A stretch of DNA of 37,360 nt from Pseudomonadota bacterium (lineage in GTDB: Bacteria; Pseudomonadota; Gammaproteobacteria; Burkholderiales; UBA9220). Below are positions 24,130 to 33,163 of this stretch, piece after piece. Made by a program: the position numbers and the translations under genes. A model generated the notes under the pieces. It saw nothing but the letters and a program-made list of their open reading frames with translations, had not been told where the DNA came from and did not search any database. Every line of letters begins with the position of its first letter. The first letter of the stretch is position 1. The DNA lies in the NCBI GenBank assembly GCA_021845865.1, contig JAJZVC010000028.1:1-37360 (forward strand), written 5' to 3'.

Positions 24130-24233
24130 GGCGTAGTCTCCATCGGGAAGAATGGAGCAATGCTACACCGGCGGCGGTCGCCTGGCAGTGGCACAGATGG
24201 ACTATGCCCGCTGGGCCGGATGGACCGCCCTAG

Positions 24234-24286
24234 AACCTGTCTCCAAAAATCCGCCAGCGCGGCCTCGGGATTTTCTGGGACAGGTT
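24234..24286. repeat. Long imperfect inverted repeat just past the broken response regulator
   Basis: Two 19-nt arms (24234-24252 and 24268-24286) are inverted copies with about three mismatches and a 15-nt centre. The outer ends are AACCTGTC and GACAGGTT. The repeat starts one base after the stop codon of the frameshifted regulator gene. No T-run flanks it, so it could be a structured mRNA end, a T-less terminator or the remnant of a small mobile repeat. Confidence 0.45.
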
Positions 24287-24287
24287 G

Positions 24288-24910
24288 TTAGACCGCGGCT
24301 TTGGTGTTGAGCTGCAGGTTGGCCTGCACCAGGTCGGCCAGGGTCTTTACCTTCAGCTTCTTCATGATGCGCGCCCGGTGCACTTCCACGGTCCGGCTGC
24401 TGATGTCCAGTTCGGACGCCACCGCCTTGTTGGATTTGCCCGCCGCCACCATGTCCATGATCTGGCGCTCCCGGGGGGTGAGGGCGTCATAGCGGCTTTT
24501 GAGGCTGTCCAGGCCGGCCATTTCCTGGCGGCTCTTGGCATCGGTATCCAGCGCCTGCTGGATGCGGTCCAGGAGCTCCTGGTCGTTGAAGGGCTTCTGA
24601 ATGAAATCCAGCGCGCCGTACTTGATGGCGCGCACCGCCATGGGCACGTCGCCGTGGCCGGTGATGATGATGACGGGGGGCGCAGGGAATAGGCGGAGAG
24701 GTTTTCCAGGAGTTCCATGCCGCTCATGCCGGGCATGCGCACGTCCAGAACCAGGCAGCCGGCTTCGTCGGGGTCGAAGGCTTCGAGATAGTCCAGGGCG
24801 GAGTCGAAGGTTTTGACCTTCAGCCCGACGGACTCGATGAGCCAGCGCAGCGAACTGCGCATGGCGTCATCATCGTCCACTACGAAAACCGTTGCTTGAT
24901 CTGCGCTCAT
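24288..24910 (-). pseudogene. FixJ-like response regulator with a one-base frameshift
   Basis: Receiver plus LuxR-type helix-turn-helix regulator, partner of the kinase that overlaps it by four bases (ATGA at 24907-24910). The first half reads MSADQATVFVVDDDDAMRS, with the phospho-acceptor Asp56 in LVLDVRMPG, up to about residue 78. After that the frame is lost at a run of six G (24675-24680, C on the coding strand). The rest (MAVRAIKYGALDFIQKPF, then the DNA-binding domain LTPRERQIMDMVAAG, VASELDISSRTVEVHRARI) continues in another frame to 24288. Adding one base to the run restores LRPPVIIITGHGD and gives 207 residues, nearly the same as the intact paralogue at 29245-29853. A true mutation, a phase-variable tract or a sequencing error would all look like this. 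Confidence 0.85.
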
Positions 24911-27900
24911 GTCCTCTCCCGATTGGTGGAAGCCTCTGATTTCTCGTCAACAAAGCCTGGTTCTACATTGCGCCGCAGCGTGAAATGGAAGGTTGTCCCG
25001 CCGTGGGGATTGTTCGTGGCCCACATGCGGCCGCCGTGGGACTCAATAATACTATGGCTGATGGACAGTCCCAAGCCCATCCCTTCCTGTTTGGTGGTGA
25101 AGAAGGGATTGAAAATCTCGCCGATCCGGCCGGGGGGAATGCCGGGGCCGGTATCGGCGACATCGACCTGCACCAGGTCGTCGCCGAGAACCTCGGCGTG
25201 AACGGCGATTTCCCGCGTTTCCTGGTCCTGCATGGCTTCGCTGGCGTTCTTGATCAGGTTGACCATGACCTGCTCCAGTTCCACCTTGTCCATCACGATG
25301 TTGGCCGAGTCGCCGGGAGGGAAGTCGAGGGTGACCGTGACCTGGTTCTTCTTCAATTCCTGTTCCAGCAGCAGCAAGACTTCCCGGGTCACCTGGCGCA
25401 GGTCCAGGAGGCAGGCGACCGGCTCCCGCTTGCGGGCGAATTCCTTGAGGTGGCTGATGATGTCCCCGGCGCGCTCGGTCTGGGTGCTGGCGAGCCGCAG
25501 GGCGTCCAGGATGGTGGTGGGGTCGGTTGCCGGGGATTGCAGGCGGCGGATGCAGCCGCGGATGTAGTTGTGGGCGGCGGCAAGGGGCTGGCTCAATTCG
25601 TGGGCCAGGCCGGAAGCCATTTCGCCCACGATGCTGAGGCGGGCGGCGTGTTCCAGCTCCCGCTGGTGGCGGCGCTGGAGGGTGTCGAGGAGCTTGCGTT
25701 CGGTGATGTCCTGGATGGTGCCGATCATGCTGACCGGCTTGCCCGCCGCATCCCGAAGGACCTCACCCATGACATGGACGATGCGGGTTTCGCCGCTGGG
25801 GCGGCTGACGCGGAATTCGTGGTTGTAGGGCGCCTTGCCTTCCAGGGCGGATTGCCTGGCGTCGTAAAGGATTTGGCGGTCCTGGGGGTGGACGGCATTG
25901 GCGACGTCCTCGTCGTCGAGGAGATGTTCCTCCGCGATGCCCTCGGGGACGGGCAGGCCGACGATACGGTAGATTTCTTCCGACCAGCGGGTTTTCTTTT
26001 TCTCCACCAGCCATTCCCAGTTGCCCACATGGGCGATTTCCTGGGCCTTGTTCAGGTTGGCGCGGCTTTCCCGCAAGGCCGCCTCGGTTTCCTTGATGCT
26101 GGAGATGTCGGTGGCGATTTCCAGGCGGACGATCCGACCGTCGATCCAGCGGATCGCCCGGTCATGGATGTGGAACCAGCGGTGGCTGACGGTGTTCTGG
26201 AATTCCCAGATGCAGCTTTCGCCGGGTTCGCCGAGGGGGGTGAGGAGCTGACTGTTGGTGCAGAAGGAACAGGGGCCGGTCTGGCCGCCTTGCAGGGTCT
26301 GCCAGCAGATTTTTCCCGTCATGTCAGGGATGTTGAAAGTGTCCCGGGTATAGCGGTTGGCGAAGAGGATTTCGTGACTATCCATGTCGGCCACGTAGAC
26401 CAGGGCCTCCATGCTGTCCATCACGGTGACGAACATGTCGTGGGTGGCGCGCAGGGATTCCTCCGCCACCTTGCGCTCGGTGATGTCCTGCACCGTGCCG
26501 ATCATGCGCACCGCCCGCCCCTCGCCGTCGAACAGGGTTTCCGCCTGCTCGTGGACATGGCGGACCGTGCCGTCGGGCAGGATGATGCGGTGGTCGAGGT
26601 TGTAAGGGGCCAGGCCGGCCAAGGTTTGGGAGATGCCCTGGGTCACTTGCTCCACGTCATCGGGGTGCACGACATTCAGGGCGTCGGCGAGGGTAACGCC
26701 CAGGTCGGATTTCTTGTAGCCGAAAATGCGGTAGGTTTCGTCGGACCATTGGATTTCGTCCTTGGCGACATCCCAGTCCCAGTTGCCCAACTTGGCGATT
26801 TGCTGGGCCTTGGCCAGGCTGGCCTCGCTTTCCCGCAAGGCACGCTCCGCCGCCTCCCGTTCCGTGATGTCCCGCACCAGGGCGAGGACGTGGGGTTTGC
26901 CGCCGACGATGGTGAGGCCGCTGCGGGCCTCGACGGGGTACCGGGTGCCGTCCTTGCGCCGGTGGGTGCCGTAGAAGGTGCGGGGGATGCCCATCTGCAA
27001 CTGGCGGAAGACGGAACGCAGGTAGTCGGCGGAATAGTCCGTTTCAATATCCCACACGTGCAGGGCGAGCAGTTCCTCCCGGCTGTAGCCCAGGGCCTGG
27101 CAGGCCTGCTGGTTGACGTCGAGGAAAAGGCCGTCCATGTCCATGAGGTAAATGCCGTCCGAGGCCTGGTCGATCAGCTGGCGGAATCGGCTTTGGCTTT
27201 CCCGCAGGGCTTCCTCGGACTGCTTGCGGGCGGTGATGTCGTTGAGGATGGCGACGTAATGGGTGGCCTGCTGGCGGCTGTCCCGGGTCAGGCCGACCAG
27301 CAGATAGGCGGGAAAATATTCGCCGTTTCGCCGCCGGCAGAGGATTTCCCCTTCCCATTCCCCTTCAAGCTCCAGGTGCTTGGCAATGCCGTCCCAGAAT
27401 GACGGGGGCGGCGGTCCGTCCGTTCCCTCCGGGGCGAACAGGCGTTTGTTCTGGAACAGCAGTTCGCTTTCGTCGTAGCCCGTGAGGCGCAGCAGGGTGG
27501 GGTTGACCGCCAGCATGCGGCCGCTGGCGTCGCTGATGAAAATGGCGGCGGCCCGGGAGTCCATGACCTTGGCCGCGAGGCGGGTGGCTTCGTCCACCAG
27601 CTTCTGGCTGGCCTTGGATTGGGCCCGGTGCCACAGGGCCACCCCGAGAATGCCGAGAAACAGCAGGTAAAACGGGATGTTGGCGCTGGCGCGCTGGCGC
27701 CAGGTATCCAGGGTGGCGTTGTTGATGAAGGAAACGATTTTCCAGGTTTCCCCTTCCCGGTTGACCGCCCATTCCGACCGGTTCAGACGCTGCTTGGCCA
27801 GGGGGTAAACGGTGGAGAAGAGATACACGCCGTTGTCGTCGGCCACCTGGCCGGTGGCGCTGGCCTGGATTTTCTGCCAGATGTTCGGCCGGGTGCTGGC

Positions 27901-28698
27901 GAAATTCCTGTTCTCCTTGAACATGTTTCCCCATTCGTCCTCCTGGCGGACTTGGTCGTAGAGCCAGTGGCCGCTGCCGTTGAGGACGGAGACGTGGCCC
28001 GCCGCCCCGACGAAAATGCCGTCCAGCTGCATGGTCAAGGTGGCGATGGGGTAGCTGATGAGCAAGGCGCCCTTGTTGTCGGGGTTCGCGCCGTTGACGG
28101 CCATGCCGAACAGCAGGGTGGGCCAGAAGCGCTGCTTGTTCGACGCCTCGGCATCCAGGAGCGGCCGGGAGATGCGGATGGTTTTGGGCGGGGTGTCGAG
28201 GAGGCCGCGGACGAAGGCCTGTTCGCCCAAGGGCGGGGAGGAGGACGAATAGTCGGTGACCGGCGTGCCGGTGGTGCCCTTGACCCTGACCAGTTCCCTG
28301 TTCATGGCGTTGAGCAAGGCGATGTAGTCGAAATTGCCGATTTCCTCGATATGGTCGGAGAAAACCCGAATCAGGGGGCTGCGGCTATCGGCATTGTCCG
28401 GGTCGTCCAGGGCCTGCTTGAGAGCGTTGTTCCGGCCCAGGATGCGCAGGTCGGCAATGGTGTTGTCCATTTCCGTGTTGAGCGTCTGCTCCGCCAGGGC
28501 GATGCGCCCCCGCTCGGCGGCGAAAATGGCTTCCTGGGCGCGGCGGTTGTCGGCGTAGTGGTAGCCGGCGATAAGGGCCAAGAGGAGCAGGGCGGCCGGG
28601 ATGAACAGGGTCAGGAAGTCGCGAATGACGGGCGGCTTGGCCTTGGCGAGCCATTTCGCGGCATTGGGGTCGAGTTGTGGCGCGGTGGACATACCCAT
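24907..28698 (-). CDS. Multi-PAS FixL-like sensor histidine kinase (five PAS domains)
   Basis: A 1263-residue inner-membrane sensor kinase. It has a membrane segment (about 28-48), a large periplasmic region (50-338), a second membrane segment (341-357), then five PAS domains (about 375-490, 500-615, 625-740, 750-865, 880-1000). The HisKA domain has phospho-acceptor His1033 in GLAHELSQPLAA, and the ATPase domain has N-box Asn1151, DTGPGI (1182) and GMGLGL (1206). The fourth PAS carries KICW (Cys798) and GPCSFC (Cys810, Cys813), a possible metal or redox site. The HELSQP motif and five-PAS layout resemble FixL-type kinases, but no heme-PAS His was identified. Its regulator gene overlaps it and is broken. 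The start could also be ATG two codons later. Confidence 0.93.
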   Translation of the reverse strand: MGMSTAPQLDPNAAKWLAKAKPPVIRDFLTLFIPAALLLLALIAGYHYADNRRAQEAIFAAERGRIALAEQTLNTEMDNTIADLRILGRNNALKQALDDPDNADSRSPLIRVFSDHIEEIGNFDYIALLNAMNRELVRVKGTTGTPVTDYSSSSPPLGEQAFVRGLLDTPPKTIRISRPLLDAEASNKQRFWPTLLFGMAVNGANPDNKGALLISYPIATLTMQLDGIFVGAAGHVSVLNGSGHWLYDQVRQEDEWGNMFKENRNFASTRPNIWQKIQASATGQVADDNGVYLFSTVYPLAKQRLNRSEWAVNREGETWKIVSFINNATLDTWRQRASANIPFYLLFLGILGVALWHRAQSKASQKLVDEATRLAAKVMDSRAAAIFISDASGRMLAVNPTLLRLTGYDESELLFQNKRLFAPEGTDGPPPPSFWDGIAKHLELEGEWEGEILCRRRNGEYFPAYLLVGLTRDSRQQATHYVAILNDITARKQSEEALRESQSRFRQLIDQASDGIYLMDMDGLFLDVNQQACQALGYSREELLALHVWDIETDYSADYLRSVFRQLQMGIPRTFYGTHRRKDGTRYPVEARSGLTIVGGKPHVLALVRDITEREAAERALRESEASLAKAQQIAKLGNWDWDVAKDEIQWSDETYRIFGYKKSDLGVTLADALNVVHPDDVEQVTQGISQTLAGLAPYNLDHRIILPDGTVRHVHEQAETLFDGEGRAVRMIGTVQDITERKVAEESLRATHDMFVTVMDSMEALVYVADMDSHEILFANRYTRDTFNIPDMTGKICWQTLQGGQTGPCSFCTNSQLLTPLGEPGESCIWEFQNTVSHRWFHIHDRAIRWIDGRIVRLEIATDISSIKETEAALRESRANLNKAQEIAHVGNWEWLVEKKKTRWSEEIYRIVGLPVPEGIAEEHLLDDEDVANAVHPQDRQILYDARQSALEGKAPYNHEFRVSRPSGETRIVHVMGEVLRDAAGKPVSMIGTIQDITERKLLDTLQRRHQRELEHAARLSIVGEMASGLAHELSQPLAAAHNYIRGCIRRLQSPATDPTTILDALRLASTQTERAGDIISHLKEFARKREPVACLLDLRQVTREVLLLLEQELKKNQVTVTLDFPPGDSANIVMDKVELEQVMVNLIKNASEAMQDQETREIAVHAEVLGDDLVQVDVADTGPGIPPGRIGEIFNPFFTTKQEGMGLGLSISHSIIESHGGRMWATNNPHGGTTFHFTLRRNVEPGFVDEKSEASTNRERT

Positions 28699-28714
28699 GG
28701 CGACAATCTAGCAG

Positions 28715-28738
28715 AAAAAACGCCCCAGGAACGGGGCG
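28715..28738 (-). terminator. Rho-independent terminator between the Cys-rich gene and the first kinase
   Basis: On the minus strand a GC-rich 6-bp stem (CGCCCC/GGGGCG, 28721-28738) with a 6-nt loop is followed by six T (28720-28715). It ends the transcript of the Cys-rich gene and lies only about 17 bp upstream of the kinase start, so the kinase needs its own promoter or read-through. Confidence 0.85.
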
Positions 28739-28861
28739 CTGGCGGCGATGAACGAAAATTCTGTCCATTTGCCGCAGGCTCCGGGACGGAGCGTTGGGAA
28801 GGTACGTTGGCCGGGAGATGCGCCCCGCCGGGCGTGGAAAGCGGGGAGGCCGGTTGCCTGG

Positions 28862-29137
28862 TCAGAAGGGGCTGAACCGGCCAAAGGTGTTCGCTTGCTC
28901 CACTGGAACGGCATTCGGGGCGTGCAGATCGTCCCACTGCGCCCACTCGATGCAGCTGTCCTGGGGAAAGGAAAGGGATAGGCAGGCGGCATCCGTCCTG
29001 TCGAGGGAGGAAGGGCTGCGGCAGATGCCCTCCACGTTCTTGAGGGAGTAGATATGGCCGTCCAGTTCGGTGACGCGAATGCCTTGCCAGTGCTGGCAGG
29101 TGCAGCACCGCTGGTCGCTGTTGCGGGTAATGAACAT
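28862..29137 (-). CDS. Small Cys-rich protein between two sensor kinase systems
   Basis: A 91-residue soluble protein that I do not recognise. Six cysteines lie at QRCCTCQHW (residues 11, 12, 14), GICRSP (about 38), AACLSL (about 51) and DSCIEW (about 60). The rubredoxin-like spacing is absent, but the layout could hold zinc or an iron-sulfur cluster. A strong Shine-Dalgarno (GAGGAGG) supports the ATG at 29137; an upstream ATG at 29173 is less likely. It is 107 bp downstream of the second regulator gene and ends at an intrinsic terminator before the first kinase. A role in sensing redox or metal for the nearby kinases is only a guess from position. Confidence 0.75.
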   Translation of the reverse strand: MFITRNSDQRCCTCQHWQGIRVTELDGHIYSLKNVEGICRSPSSLDRTDAACLSLSFPQDSCIEWAQWDDLHAPNAVPVEQANTFGRFSPF

Positions 29138-29244
29138 GTCGTCCTCCTCGGCTGGTTTGTCTCTTGATGGCACTGTAGCAGCCGGGGAAGCAATGAAAAA
29201 TTAGGACTTTACCGATTGGGAACTGTACGTAGCGAGACGGCTGC

Positions 29245-29853
29245 TTAGGAACGGAGGGCGAGCTTGGTCTGGATTAGATCAGCGACGCTGTGCACCTGCA
29301 GCTTCTTCATGATGTTGGCCCGGTGGATGTCCACGGTCTTGGCGCTGATGCCCAGGTCCCGGGCGATGATCTTGCTCGATTTTCCGGCGGCCACATGGTC
29401 CATGATTTCCCGTTCACGGGGGGTCAGGGTGTCGAAATGGGCGCGCAGGTGGCTGATCTCGGAGCGCTTGAGGCGGTTTTCCTGGTCGAGCTTCAGGGCG
29501 TACTGCACCCGGTCCAGCAGGTCCTGGCCGTTGAAGGGCTTCTGGATGAAATCCAGGGCGCCGCTCTTGATGGCGCGCACCGCCATGGGCACGTCGCCGT
29601 GGCCGGTGATGATGATGACCGGCAGGAGCACGTTGTTGGCCTTCAGCCGCTCCAGCAGCTCCATGCCGCTCATGCCGGGCATGCGCACGTCCAGCAGCAG
29701 GCAGCCGCTCCGCTCCGGGTTGCAGGCCTTGAGGAAGTCGGTGGCGGAGGCGTGCATCTCGGCGCTGAGTCCGATGGACTCCAGCAGCCAGAGAATGGAA
29801 TCGCGGAGGGCGTCATCGTCGTCCACCACGAAGACCGTTTGCTGTTCAGACAT
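29245..29853 (-). CDS. FixJ-like LuxR-family response regulator (intact)
   Basis: A 202-residue two-component regulator: receiver with the acidic DDDD at 11-14, phospho-acceptor Asp55 (LLLDVRMPG), IIITGHGDVPMAVRAIKSGALDFIQKPF, and a C-terminal LuxR/FixJ helix-turn-helix (LTPREREIMDHVAAGKSSKI then LGISAKTVDIHRANIMKKL). It overlaps the end of the kinase gene by 8 bp. It is the intact counterpart of the frameshifted regulator at 24288-24910, with close similarity over the whole length. It probably activates nearby genes; the repeats at 33237-33280 are candidate binding sites. Confidence 0.95.
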   Translation of the reverse strand: MSEQQTVFVVDDDDALRDSILWLLESIGLSAEMHASATDFLKACNPERSGCLLLDVRMPGMSGMELLERLKANNVLLPVIIITGHGDVPMAVRAIKSGALDFIQKPFNGQDLLDRVQYALKLDQENRLKRSEISHLRAHFDTLTPREREIMDHVAAGKSSKIIARDLGISAKTVDIHRANIMKKLQVHSVADLIQTKLALRS

Positions 29854-32800
29854 CGCGCAATGCTCCCGGAAGGGTGAAACAGAAAATCGTGCCCTGGCCG
29901 GGCTGGGGCTCCGCCCAGATGCGCCCGCCGTGGGATTCCACCAGGGAGCGGCAAATGGTGAGCCCCAGGCCCAGTCCATCGTTTTTTGTAGTCAGGAAGG
30001 GGTTGAAAATCAAGTCAATGGTTTCTCCGTCGATGCCCTTGCCGGTGTCGCTGACTTCCACCCGGATGTCGCCGTTTTCTCCGAGCCGGCTGCGCAGGCC
30101 GAGGAGTCTTAGGGGGGCGTTCTGCATGGCTTCCACGGCGTTCTTCATTAGGTTGAGAAGAACCTGCTCGATTTCCACCGGGTCCATGGCGGCTGCCGGC
30201 AGGGAGGACAGGTCGAAGCGCACCGCGATGTCGTGGCGGTGGAGTTCGTGTTCCAGGTAGTCCACGGTGCCCCGCAGCAGCCGGTTGATGTCCGTCGGGA
30301 CCCGCTCGCCGCCCCGCTTGCGGATCATGCTCTTGACGTGGGTGACGATCTTTCCCGCCCGCTGCGTCTGCATGTGGGCGAGGCGCAGGCCGTTGAGGAG
30401 TTTCTCCGGGTCGTGGGCGCCGCTTTCCAGGCGGCGCAGGCAGGCGTCCAGGTAGTTCTGGGCCGCCGCCAGGGGTTGGCTGAGCTCGTGGGCCAGGCCG
30501 GAAGCCATTTCCTCCACGATGTTGAAGCGGGCGGAGCGCTCCACCGCCGACTGCCGGACGCTGCGCAGGGCCATCATCTGTTTCTGTTCGGTGATGTCGA
30601 CGCAGGTGCCGATGTAGCCCAGGAGGAGGCCGTCCGCCGCCAGGCGGGGGACGCCCGTGTCCATGATCCAGCGGTATTCGCCGTCGTGGCGGAGCATGCG
30701 GTATTCCATGACGAAGGGCCGGGTTTCCTGGAAGGCGGCCATGTAGCTCTCCAGGCACGCGTCCCGGTCGTCCGGGTGGATGCTTTCCATCCACTGGAAG
30801 CCGTATTCCTGGTGGGCGCTGCGGCCGGTGAAGGTCTGCCAGCCACGGTTGAAGAAGGTGTTGCCCTGGTAGAGGCGGTGGTCGTTGGTGTCCGCCACCC
30901 AGATCATCACCGGCGCGCTGTCGGCCATGGCGCGGAAGCGCTCCTCGCTGTCCCGCAGGGCCATTTCGCTGTTCTTCAGGCCGGTGATGTCAGTGGCGAT
31001 CTCCAGCCGCACGATGCGGCCGTCGATCCAGCGGATGGCGCGGTCGTGGATGTGATACCAGTGGCCGTTGACGGTATTGCGGAATTCCCAGTCCACGCCC
31101 TCGCCCGGTTGGCCGTTCTCGTCCAGCAGGCGGTGGTTGGTGCAGAAGGAGCAGGGGCCGTTCTGGCCGGCCTGGAGCGACTGCCAGCAGATTTTTCCGG
31201 TCAGGTCTTCCTGGTGCAGTTCGTTGCGGGTGAAACGGTTGGCGAAGAGGATTTCGTGGGTCCGCAAATCCGCCACGTAGACGATGGCCTCCATGTTCTC
31301 CAGCACGGTGACGAAAATTTCCCGGGAGGCCTTGAGGTTCGCTTCCGCCAGGCGGGCCTCGGTGATGTCGCGGCCGATTTCCACCAATCCCTTGGGCGAA
31401 CCGTCCGGGTGGAAGAGGGGAACCTTGGTGAATTCGATCAGGCGTTCCATGCCGTCGGGCTGGGGTATGGATTCCTCGAAGCGGGCGATGTGGCCCCGAT
31501 ACCAGGTGAAGGCATCGCTTTGCTCGCTCAGGCGCAGGGCCTGCCGGTGGAAGGGCACCGCCTCCGCCAGCTCCCCCTGGGTGCGGTGGCGGTAGTCCAC
31601 GCGCTCCATCTGGAACAGCTTCAGGGCCGCCGGGTTGGCCCGCAGCCAGCGCCCCTTGCCGTCCTTGAACAGGACGGCGTCGGGCATGGCGTTGATGAGG
31701 GATTCCAATTGGGCGTTGGCGTCCCGCACTTGCTGCTCCGCCTCCTTGTGGCGGGTGATGTCCAGGGCCATGGCGATGCGCAGCCGGCGACCGTCCGGCA
31801 AGGGTTTGAGCGGCGAGGAGAAGAATTCCCAGATGAGCTGCTTGCCCGTCGCCGTGGCGATGCGAAAGGCGCCGCTGTGGACGGTGCTGTCGATGGGGTA
31901 AAGCTCCCGGACGAAGTTTGAGATGGCTTCGTGCCGCTCGCCGTGGGCCTGGCGGATCCAGTCGTCCATGGTGGGGATGTCGGCCAGGGCGTAGCCCGTC
32001 AGGTCGGTCCAGGCCTGGCTGAGCATCAGCACTTCCCCGTCTTCGGCGTGGAGCATGATGGGAATGGGGGCCGTGCTCAAGGCCAGGCGGAAGCGTTCCT
32101 CGCTGTCCTGGAGGGCCGCCGCCGCCGCCAGGCGGTCCTGCCGGTTCTGGGCGCGCTGCCAGGCGAAGAGGCCGGCGCCGGCGAAGAGCAGGAAGTAGAG
32201 GGGCAGGTTGTCCAGCAGGCGCTTCTTCCAGGTGGCGGCCACGGCGGAGCGGGGAAGATAGGCGAGGATTTTCCAGGTCAACTGGGCCGGGTCGCCGTCC
32301 AGGGCCAGGGCGCCGGGCATGCCGGCGTGCCGCGACAGGGCCTTGGCCAGGTTCAGGGTGCCGTGCACCAGCCAGCCGTCGCCGGTATCGGCCTGGCCTT
32401 CCTTCTCTTTCATGACGCTTCCCCACAGGGAGGGATTGGCGAGCAGGGGCGAAAGGGGGTTCGAGACGCCGTCGTCGCCCGGTTCGGCGCGGGCATAGAG
32501 GGGCGTGGCGTCCCCGTTGGCGATGGCGATGCGTTGGACGGAGGGCGCCAGGACATCGGCCAGCAAATGGCGCAGATAGGAAACCGAGTACACCGCCAGC
32601 AGGGTTCCCAGCCGCGTTTTACCGCCCGGGTCGAACACGGGCATGGCAAGGGTCAGCACGGCGTCGTCTTTGCCGGTGGACGGCTCTTGCCGCAGCGAGG
32701 CGAGGTAGGCCTGGTTTTTGTCCAGGCCGGCAATGGCGGGTATTTGCCTGGCGATTCCATCCCCAAGGGGAAGGGGCGACGGGAAGGCGAAGGTCCGCGC

Positions 32801-33163
32801 CACTTCCCTTCCCCGCCTGTCCAGGAGGATGGCCCCCTCCATGAACCCTTGGTGTTCCACATGGCTCGACAGTTCGCGGGACACATTGTCCTCGCTGACG
32901 GGACCGGGATGGCGGAGAGCGTTTTGCAGCGTGGGATCGCGGGTCATCAGGGCCATGTGGCTGACGGCCTCGCTAAACTCGAAGCCGATCAGTTTGCCGA
33001 TCAGGGTGAGCTGGGCGGTTTCCCTGCCCAGGCGAGCCTCTGTTTCGCGGGACCGGTCGGACAGGTGATAGATGAACAGGAACAGCAGCAGAATCGAGGA
33101 GAGGGCAGCGAAGATCTTGAGGAAGTAAAGGCTGCTGTCTCGGTTCTCGAATGGATGGGCCAT
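29846..33163 (-). CDS. Multi-PAS FixL-like sensor histidine kinase (four PAS domains)
   Basis: A 1105-residue membrane sensor kinase, paralogous to the one at 24907-28698. It has a membrane segment (about 14-34), a periplasmic region (35-315), a second membrane segment (320-337), four PAS domains (about 350-470, 480-600, 612-727, 735-858), HisKA with His892 in GLAHELSQPLAA, and ATPase motifs DTGKGI (1039) and GLGLGL (1063). The third PAS block is almost the same as the fourth PAS of the other kinase, including KICW (Cys659) and GPCSFC (Cys671, Cys674) and the later HIHDRAIRWIDGRIVRLEIATDI. Periplasmic regions are not alike, so different inputs may feed a shared cytoplasmic sensor. The divergent operon at 33386 is a likely target. 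Confidence 0.94.
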   Translation of the reverse strand: MAHPFENRDSSLYFLKIFAALSSILLLFLFIYHLSDRSRETEARLGRETAQLTLIGKLIGFEFSEAVSHMALMTRDPTLQNALRHPGPVSEDNVSRELSSHVEHQGFMEGAILLDRRGREVARTFAFPSPLPLGDGIARQIPAIAGLDKNQAYLASLRQEPSTGKDDAVLTLAMPVFDPGGKTRLGTLLAVYSVSYLRHLLADVLAPSVQRIAIANGDATPLYARAEPGDDGVSNPLSPLLANPSLWGSVMKEKEGQADTGDGWLVHGTLNLAKALSRHAGMPGALALDGDPAQLTWKILAYLPRSAVAATWKKRLLDNLPLYFLLFAGAGLFAWQRAQNRQDRLAAAAALQDSEERFRLALSTAPIPIMLHAEDGEVLMLSQAWTDLTGYALADIPTMDDWIRQAHGERHEAISNFVRELYPIDSTVHSGAFRIATATGKQLIWEFFSSPLKPLPDGRRLRIAMALDITRHKEAEQQVRDANAQLESLINAMPDAVLFKDGKGRWLRANPAALKLFQMERVDYRHRTQGELAEAVPFHRQALRLSEQSDAFTWYRGHIARFEESIPQPDGMERLIEFTKVPLFHPDGSPKGLVEIGRDITEARLAEANLKASREIFVTVLENMEAIVYVADLRTHEILFANRFTRNELHQEDLTGKICWQSLQAGQNGPCSFCTNHRLLDENGQPGEGVDWEFRNTVNGHWYHIHDRAIRWIDGRIVRLEIATDITGLKNSEMALRDSEERFRAMADSAPVMIWVADTNDHRLYQGNTFFNRGWQTFTGRSAHQEYGFQWMESIHPDDRDACLESYMAAFQETRPFVMEYRMLRHDGEYRWIMDTGVPRLAADGLLLGYIGTCVDITEQKQMMALRSVRQSAVERSARFNIVEEMASGLAHELSQPLAAAQNYLDACLRRLESGAHDPEKLLNGLRLAHMQTQRAGKIVTHVKSMIRKRGGERVPTDINRLLRGTVDYLEHELHRHDIAVRFDLSSLPAAAMDPVEIEQVLLNLMKNAVEAMQNAPLRLLGLRSRLGENGDIRVEVSDTGKGIDGETIDLIFNPFLTTKNDGLGLGLTICRSLVESHGGRIWAEPQPGQGTIFCFTLPGALRDV

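Noticed and set aside
24985-27402. 805-codon open frame on the plus strand opposite the first kinase
   Set aside because: It is antisense to a clearly recognised kinase and its translation is rich in Gly, Val, Asp and Gln with no domain, a usual shadow frame in GC-rich DNA.
30233-31921. 562-codon open frame on the plus strand opposite the second kinase
   Set aside because: Same reason: it mirrors the coding frame of a PAS kinase and has no recognisable motif or ribosome binding site.
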